A DNA stretch of 64,000 bases, from assembly GCA_027483645.1 (NCBI GenBank), contig JAIXUD010000021.1, forward strand, positions 434,001-498,000. The letters run 5' to 3'. Positions within the stretch are counted from its first letter, which is position 1, and the number at the start of each line of letters is the position of its first letter. The notes below the pieces were generated by a model, which saw only the letters and a list, made by a program, of their open reading frames with translations, was not told the DNA's origin and searched no databases. The translations under genes were made by a program, and so were the position numbers. Positions 60,026-64,000 of the stretch are shown in pieces. The stretch comes from Sphingobacteriales bacterium. GTDB lineage: Bacteria > Bacteroidota > Bacteroidia > Chitinophagales > CAIOSU01.

Positions 60026-61816
60026 ATGGATTTGACAAGTAGCTACCAACAGCGCCAACAACAATTTGCACACAAAGCCGCCGATTGCAAAAAGCAGAGC
60101 AATACTTGGGCTATGGCTAGGCTGGGCTTGTTTGTAGCGGCCGTGATAGGCATCTGGTATTTTTGGAGTATTGGGGCGGGAGCCATTTTCCTTATCGTGT
60201 TGGTAGTAATTGTACCATTCTTCTGGCTAATGAAACTGCAAGCTAAAGCCGATGAACAATACCAATATTACCAGCAGCTAAGCGACATTAATGCTACCGA
60301 AGTAAAGGCGATGGAAGGCGATTATTCCACCTTCCCTACTGGTAAGGAGTACTTGGACCATGCCCATCCTTATGCGCTCGATTTGGATTTGTTTGGCGAT
60401 GGCACGCTTTACCAATGGCTCAACCGCACGGTATGCCCACAAGGCAGCGATACCCTGGCTGCATGGCTCTCCTACCCTGCTTTGGACCATAACACCATCT
60501 TACAACGGCAAGAAGCCTTGCGAGAACTGGCACCGCTACTGGATGTAAGGCAAGATTTTCAAGCATACGGCTTAATGAGCCCCGAGAAAGCCAATGCCCG
60601 CCAACAATTAAACCAGTGGCTGCAAGAGCCGGAGTGGTTTTTGAAGATGATTGATATACGCATATTAACTATCCTTGGCCCTTTGGTGATGGTGGGAAGC
60701 ATAGTGGCCGCCAGCTTAGATTACCTAGCACCTGAGCTAGCTGGCGGGGTATTTATTGCGATGCTGACTTATGCAGGTATCTACTTCAAAAAAGTAAACT
60801 TACTGATGGAGCAGGTAAGCGGCCGCCATGATTTGCTGAAGAAATACGCCCGCCTGCTGGATATAATCGAAAAGCAAAGCTTTCAATCGCCTTTACTGAA
60901 AGAACTACAAAATAAAATCGTACAGGGCAAAGAGCCTGCGAGCGCTTACTTTCGCTCGCTATCGCGCATTACCGATAGCCTAGAAAGCCGCCGCAACCTG
61001 CCTGGGTATTTAGTTACTAACGGCCTATTGCAATGGGATTTGCAGAATGCCCTGCGCTTAGAGCGCTGGAAGAAACAGCACCGCTCGGCACTGTCGCAAT
61101 GGTTTGAAGTAGCGGGTACGTTCGATGCTTTGTTGAGCCTGGCCAACCTGCATTACAACAAGCCGAACTTCGCCTTCCCAACGCCGGAAACTACCGATTT
61201 CCAACTACACACTAGCGACCTCGGCCACCCATTATTAAATGATAACGAACGGGTAACCAATAACTTGAGCGTGCCAAGCTCGGGCTACATTATATTGGTA
61301 ACTGGGGCAAACATGGCGGGCAAAAGTACCTTCCTGCGCGCGGTAGGCATCAACTTGGTATTGGCCTGTGCGGGTGCGCCTGTTTGCGCCACAGAGTTTA
61401 GGTTTGTACCCGTTGAGATGCACACCAGCATGCGTACTACTGACTCGCTGCAAAAGCACGAATCATACTTCTTCGCCGAATTGAAGCGCCTGCAAGGCAT
61501 TGTGCGCGATTTGGAAGCGGGCCAAAAACGTTTTATCCTACTCGATGAAATATTGAAAGGCACCAACAGCACCGACCAACACCTCGGCAGCGAAGCGCTG
61601 ATTGAGCGCCTATTGGTGCTCGGTGCATCGGGCATGGTGGCCACACACGACTTGGAATTAGGTGTATTGCAAGAGCGCCACCCCGGAAAGGTGCGCAACC
61701 AGTGTTTCGAGATAGAGATTAACGGAGGCGAAATGAAATTCGACTATAAGCTACGTGATGGATTGACCCAAAACTTCAATGCCAGCTTGCTGATGAAGAA
61801 TATGGGAATCGTGTAG
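60026..61816 (+). CDS. MutS-family ATPase with N-terminal membrane hairpin
   Basis: A protein of 596 residues from ATG 60026. Two membrane helices lie at about 33-50 and 52-72 (LGLFVAAVIGIWYFW, IFLIVLVVIVPFFWLM). The core and ATPase of MutS follow: Walker A GANMAGKSTFLRAVG, then MRTTDSLQKHESYFFAELKR, Walker B RFILLDEILKGTNS and the signature HLGSEALIERL. Mismatch-binding domain I is absent. Such truncated, membrane-bound MutS relatives are common in Bacteroidota and are not the mismatch-repair MutS; their task is unknown. Confidence 0.88.
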   Translation: MDLTSSYQQRQQQFAHKAADCKKQSNTWAMARLGLFVAAVIGIWYFWSIGAGAIFLIVLVVIVPFFWLMKLQAKADEQYQYYQQLSDINATEVKAMEGDYSTFPTGKEYLDHAHPYALDLDLFGDGTLYQWLNRTVCPQGSDTLAAWLSYPALDHNTILQRQEALRELAPLLDVRQDFQAYGLMSPEKANARQQLNQWLQEPEWFLKMIDIRILTILGPLVMVGSIVAASLDYLAPELAGGVFIAMLTYAGIYFKKVNLLMEQVSGRHDLLKKYARLLDIIEKQSFQSPLLKELQNKIVQGKEPASAYFRSLSRITDSLESRRNLPGYLVTNGLLQWDLQNALRLERWKKQHRSALSQWFEVAGTFDALLSLANLHYNKPNFAFPTPETTDFQLHTSDLGHPLLNDNERVTNNLSVPSSGYIILVTGANMAGKSTFLRAVGINLVLACAGAPVCATEFRFVPVEMHTSMRTTDSLQKHESYFFAELKRLQGIVRDLEAGQKRFILLDEILKGTNSTDQHLGSEALIERLLVLGASGMVATHDLELGVLQERHPGKVRNQCFEIEINGGEMKFDYKLRDGLTQNFNASLLMKNMGIV

Positions 61817-62011
61817 ATGGTCCACGGTCGACAGTCGATGGTCCACGGTTTGCTGCAAAAAGACGACGGACAGCGGACGACAGACCACTGTGCTGCTTCT
61901 GTGGTTTGGATAAACGCTAAGGACACAAAGGAAAACACTAAGAACACAAAGCTATTTAGTATATTCCTTAGTGTACTTTGTGGTTCTTTTCTTTGTGTCT
62001 TTTGTGGTTAA
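61817..62011. repeat. Intergenic repeats of two families
   Basis: From 61820 to 61890 words such as GGTCCACGGTCGACAGTCGA and GATGGTCCACGGTTTGCTGC recur. From 61917 to 62010 AGGACACAAAGGAAAACAC and AAGAACACAAAG are mirrored by CTTTGTGGTTCTTTTC and CTTTGTGTCTTTTGTGGTT, a long AC/GT-rich inverted repeat of about 90 bases. No gene seen. Confidence 0.6.
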
Positions 62012-62015
62012 TATT

Positions 62016-62492
62016 TTACGGTAGATAGCGCTGCCACTCCTCCCCTTCTGCAATAGCTTTAATGCATTCATTACGCCGCTGCAGCAGGTTGGTCATATAT
62101 TTTTCAAGGAATACCTTATCCGCCAAGGTTCCTAGTATGCCCAATGGCGAGCGGTACTCAAACACATCTTCCATCACTGTAGTATTGGCATCAATGGCTG
62201 TAAAGCGGTGCTCGTGCCTAAAGCTATGGAAGGCTCCTTTTACCATTTCATCCACAAAGTAGCTGTATGGCTGCATTTCGGTAATGCCACTGGTAAGCTC
62301 CTGCCAAATGCCGAAGTGCTTCGCCCGCCAGGTAACGGTATCGCCCAATTCAAATAGACTCGTCATGCGGCCAGCCACCACCCGTTCGCCAGTGTGCTGG
62401 GTACTAGCCGTGTGCATCTCCACGCTTCTGGAGAGGTTGAATACGCGCTGCTGCGGGGCGGCAATAGTGAGGCTTAGGTGGATGCGGGGCAT
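62016..62492 (-). CDS. SRPBCC (START/Bet v1-like) family protein
   Basis: A protein of 158 residues. The start HLSLTIAAPQQRVFNLSRSVE, the motif WRAKHFGIWQELTSGITEM and the end KYMTNLLQRRNECIKAIAEG fit the SRPBCC fold with its ligand pocket and long C-terminal helix. Many relatives are polyketide-cyclase-like or cell-division-inhibitor-associated; the ligand is not known. It has no partner in view. Confidence 0.85.
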   Translation of the reverse strand: MPRIHLSLTIAAPQQRVFNLSRSVEMHTASTQHTGERVVAGRMTSLFELGDTVTWRAKHFGIWQELTSGITEMQPYSYFVDEMVKGAFHSFRHEHRFTAIDANTTVMEDVFEYRSPLGILGTLADKVFLEKYMTNLLQRRNECIKAIAEGEEWQRYLP

Positions 62493-62499
62493 AGGGTAA

Positions 62500-62622
62500 A
62501 GGTAGACAGTCCACGGTCGACAATCAAAGGTCCACGGAAAAATTAATACAAGATGGCGGTGCGCCGTTCAACCACAACGAACGCAAGGAAAACATCCGCA
62601 AAGAACGCAAAGAACGCAAAGT
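62500..62622. repeat. Intergenic repeats
   Basis: AGACAGTCCACGGTCGAC then AATCAAAGGTCCACGG (62507-62536) belongs to the TCCACGGTCGAC family. GAACGCAAGGAAAACATCC and AAAGAACGCAAAGAACGC (62578-62622) is a second, tandem family. No gene. Confidence 0.55.
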
Positions 62623-62626
62623 AGGT

Positions 62627-62998
62627 TTAAGCAGGGAAAAAATATGGAAGCAATAATTTAGTTACAATTGCCCCGCCGATAAGTGTTAAAAATAGCAGCA
62701 AAATCCACCACCAATAATACTTAACCCATTTGTTATGTTTTGCAATTGCATTAGTTATCTCTTCCTCGGCAAACTTAACGACAATGGGTACAGGCATGTT
62801 CATCCTATAATAACTCCCGTCCCAATTACCAGCTGTTTTATCAATAGGCAGATTATCCAAATCGTAATAGCGTTTAACCGCTTCAACAAATCTAGTATAA
62901 AGGGTGTGAACAATAGCCAACAAGGCAAAAACGCCGGCAATCCAAGCCATTATAAATACTGTTATCAAAGGTTCCAAATTGTCCTTTTCCATTACCAT
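62627..62998 (-). CDS. Small membrane protein, two TM helices
   Basis: A protein of 123 residues. TM helices lie near 10-32 and 92-118. The loop between is polar, with a conserved-looking NMPVPIVVKFAEEEITNAIAK and HNKWVKYYWWW before the second helix. The next gene on the strand encodes a similar protein. Function unknown. Confidence 0.6.
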   Translation of the reverse strand: MVMEKDNLEPLITVFIMAWIAGVFALLAIVHTLYTRFVEAVKRYYDLDNLPIDKTAGNWDGSYYRMNMPVPIVVKFAEEEITNAIAKHNKWVKYYWWWILLLFLTLIGGAIVTKLLLPYFFPA

Positions 62999-63175
62999 TC
63001 CCTTTAATCAAACAAAGGAAGCAAAAGTATTAAGATCTGGTAGGTAAAAACCCGCATTGAACACTAAGAAAATTCACTATCCAGTTTGGGCGAGAGAAAA
63101 ACACGGAAAGAATTGCAATTAATTTCTGAGGCCAAATGGCTAGCTATTTTATAGGCTAACTTTAATGCTCTCCAT

Positions 63176-63538
63176 TTATTTCATTAATGCAGAAAGCAAA
63201 ACGCGGAACGCTATTACAAATATTACCCAAATCCAAAATACTTTCACAGCAGTATTATGACTGGTAATAGCATCTTTAACAGCAGGTATAGCATATTGAT
63301 AATTCAAAGGGAGCGGGAACCTTAACCTTATGCCAAAACGAAATGGTGAAGGTACATTCTCACTTAATCTCAAAATATCGGAATCATTGTCATGTTCGCG
63401 GATGACATCTAAAAACAAACTATGGTATATCTCTACTACGAAACATAACACAATAGCACCTATTATGCCAATATAGTTCAATGAGATGGATAAAATTTCA
63501 AGATAAGGCACACACAATAATAGGCAACTATGCACCAT
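63176..63538 (-). CDS. Small membrane protein, paralogue of its neighbour
   Basis: A protein of 120 residues with TM helices near 18-36 and 97-117. The block FPLPLNYQYAIPAVKDAITS and HNTAVKVFWIWV matches the neighbouring 123-residue protein in the same place, so the two are tandem paralogues. Function unknown. The start is less certain; Met 1 is preceded by no SD. Confidence 0.55.
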   Translation of the reverse strand: MVHSCLLLCVPYLEILSISLNYIGIIGAIVLCFVVEIYHSLFLDVIREHDNDSDILRLSENVPSPFRFGIRLRFPLPLNYQYAIPAVKDAITSHNTAVKVFWIWVIFVIAFRVLLSALMK

Positions 63539-63596
63539 TTTTCAAGTAAACTATAGCAAAAGCTATACCTAGGACACATTACTGCCAAGGATCTGA

Positions 63597-63638
63597 GGTC
63601 GTCAATGGTCTATCGTCCATCGTCATTGGTCTATCTAA
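63597..63638. repeat. Intergenic repeat, GGTCTATCGTCCATCG family
   Basis: GTCGTCAATGGTCTATCGTC then CATCGTCATTGGTCTATC is a copy of the family seen at 28965 and 61820, adjoining the oxidase gene's stop codon. Confidence 0.5.
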
Positions 63639-64000
63639 ACCAAAGCATTCACCACAAAGAAAACATACAAATACAACCACAGCGCATCTACGAAATGCCA
63701 GTAAGTAGCCAACAGGCCTAGGCGGCGGGCGCGGGTGGGGTCAACGCTAAAAAGGAGCTCTGCCACGGGGTCGTTAAGGCGGCGGTACGATTTGAAAAGG
63801 CTATAGGCCATTACACCTAAGCCACCCAGCACGTGCAAGCCGTGCAGTCCAGAAAGAAGGTACAGAAAAGAATGCCCTTGGTTGCCACTAAGGGTCATGC
63901 CTTGGCCGGTCATTTCCCTCCAGCCTACCACCTGAAGTATCAAGAACATGATTCCTAAAGAAAAACTCACCGCAAGGGCTTGAAAATACTGCCGCTCCTG
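63635..64000 (-). CDS. Haem-copper oxidase subunit III (partial, 5' end outside)
   Basis: The frame is open from the window edge: RQYFQALAVSFSLGIMFLIL at the left (internal), then LSGLHGLHVLGGLGVMAYSL and a C-terminal YWHFVDALWLYLYVFF, the ending typical of cytochrome c oxidase subunit III. Three TM helices are visible and at least two more must lie beyond 64000. It belongs to an aerobic terminal oxidase in the inner membrane; subunits I and II should be upstream, outside the window. Confidence 0.9.
   Translation of the reverse strand, partial: QERQYFQALAVSFSLGIMFLILQVVGWREMTGQGMTLSGNQGHSFLYLLSGLHGLHVLGGLGVMAYSLFKSYRRLNDPVAELLFSVDPTRARRLGLLATYWHFVDALWLYLYVFFVVNALV

Noticed and set aside
61817-62011. 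64-codon plus-strand frame
   Set aside because: It is entirely made of intergenic repeat words and has no protein character.

Overview
The window is from a member of the Bacteroidota. The chromosomal part carries GldL/GldM homologues, outer-membrane proteins with Bacteroidota-type signal peptides, a spoT-fur-STAS-purA-pabB cluster in the compact Bacteroidota style, and genes that start without Shine-Dalgarno (SD) sequences. The exact family cannot be fixed from sequence alone.

Positions 1 to about 27,640 look like one end of an integrated mobile element that abuts the 3' end of a tRNA-Asn gene (27638-27711, minus strand). The left end of the element is not seen. From the left it holds: a cysteine desulfurase facing away from a two-gene unit of a ferritin-like di-iron protein and a HerA-like ATPase (94-3851), a possible undescribed defence or DNA-modification module; a dinB plus DnaE2-like polymerase operon next to a divergent SRAP abasic-site protein (3860-8993); a four-gene minus-strand operon with two small membrane proteins (8967-10864); a leading-region-like block with two ssb genes, ArdC, a methylase-like protein and very structured intergenic DNA (10953-15095); a P4-type tyrosine integrase with an AlpA-like regulator (15389-17162); a MobF relaxase-helicase with small mobilisation genes (18487-22331); ParDE (22401-22917); an XRE repressor with palindromic operators (23582-23903); and a caspase-like protease beside the tRNA (25733-27256).

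The element is mosaic. Its backbone genes have strong SD sequences and TTGACA/TATTAT-type promoters, as in Proteobacteria. The cargo genes (desulfurase module, membrane operon, caspase, SRAP) lack SDs and several are AT-rich, like host genes. This suggests a cross-phylum backbone carrying locally acquired cargo.

From 27.7 kb to the end is ordinary chromosome: PfkB kinase, GmhA, a radical SAM protein, NUDIX hydrolase, ligase-associated exonuclease, surface and envelope proteins, a sensor kinase with an ethylene-receptor-like N-terminus and its response regulator, an acyl-CoA carboxylase subunit, tRNA-Leu, the spoT-to-pabB run, an operon of GldL- and GldM-like proteins with a beta-helix/beta-barrel outer-membrane protein, a GNAT-nitrilase fusion, a membrane-anchored MutS homologue and the end of a haem-copper oxidase subunit III gene. 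The gaps in this part hold several families of short intergenic repeats, two nested inverted-repeat elements and the ruin of a DUF433/DUF5615 toxin-antitoxin pair. None of these repeat families was seen in the mobile region.
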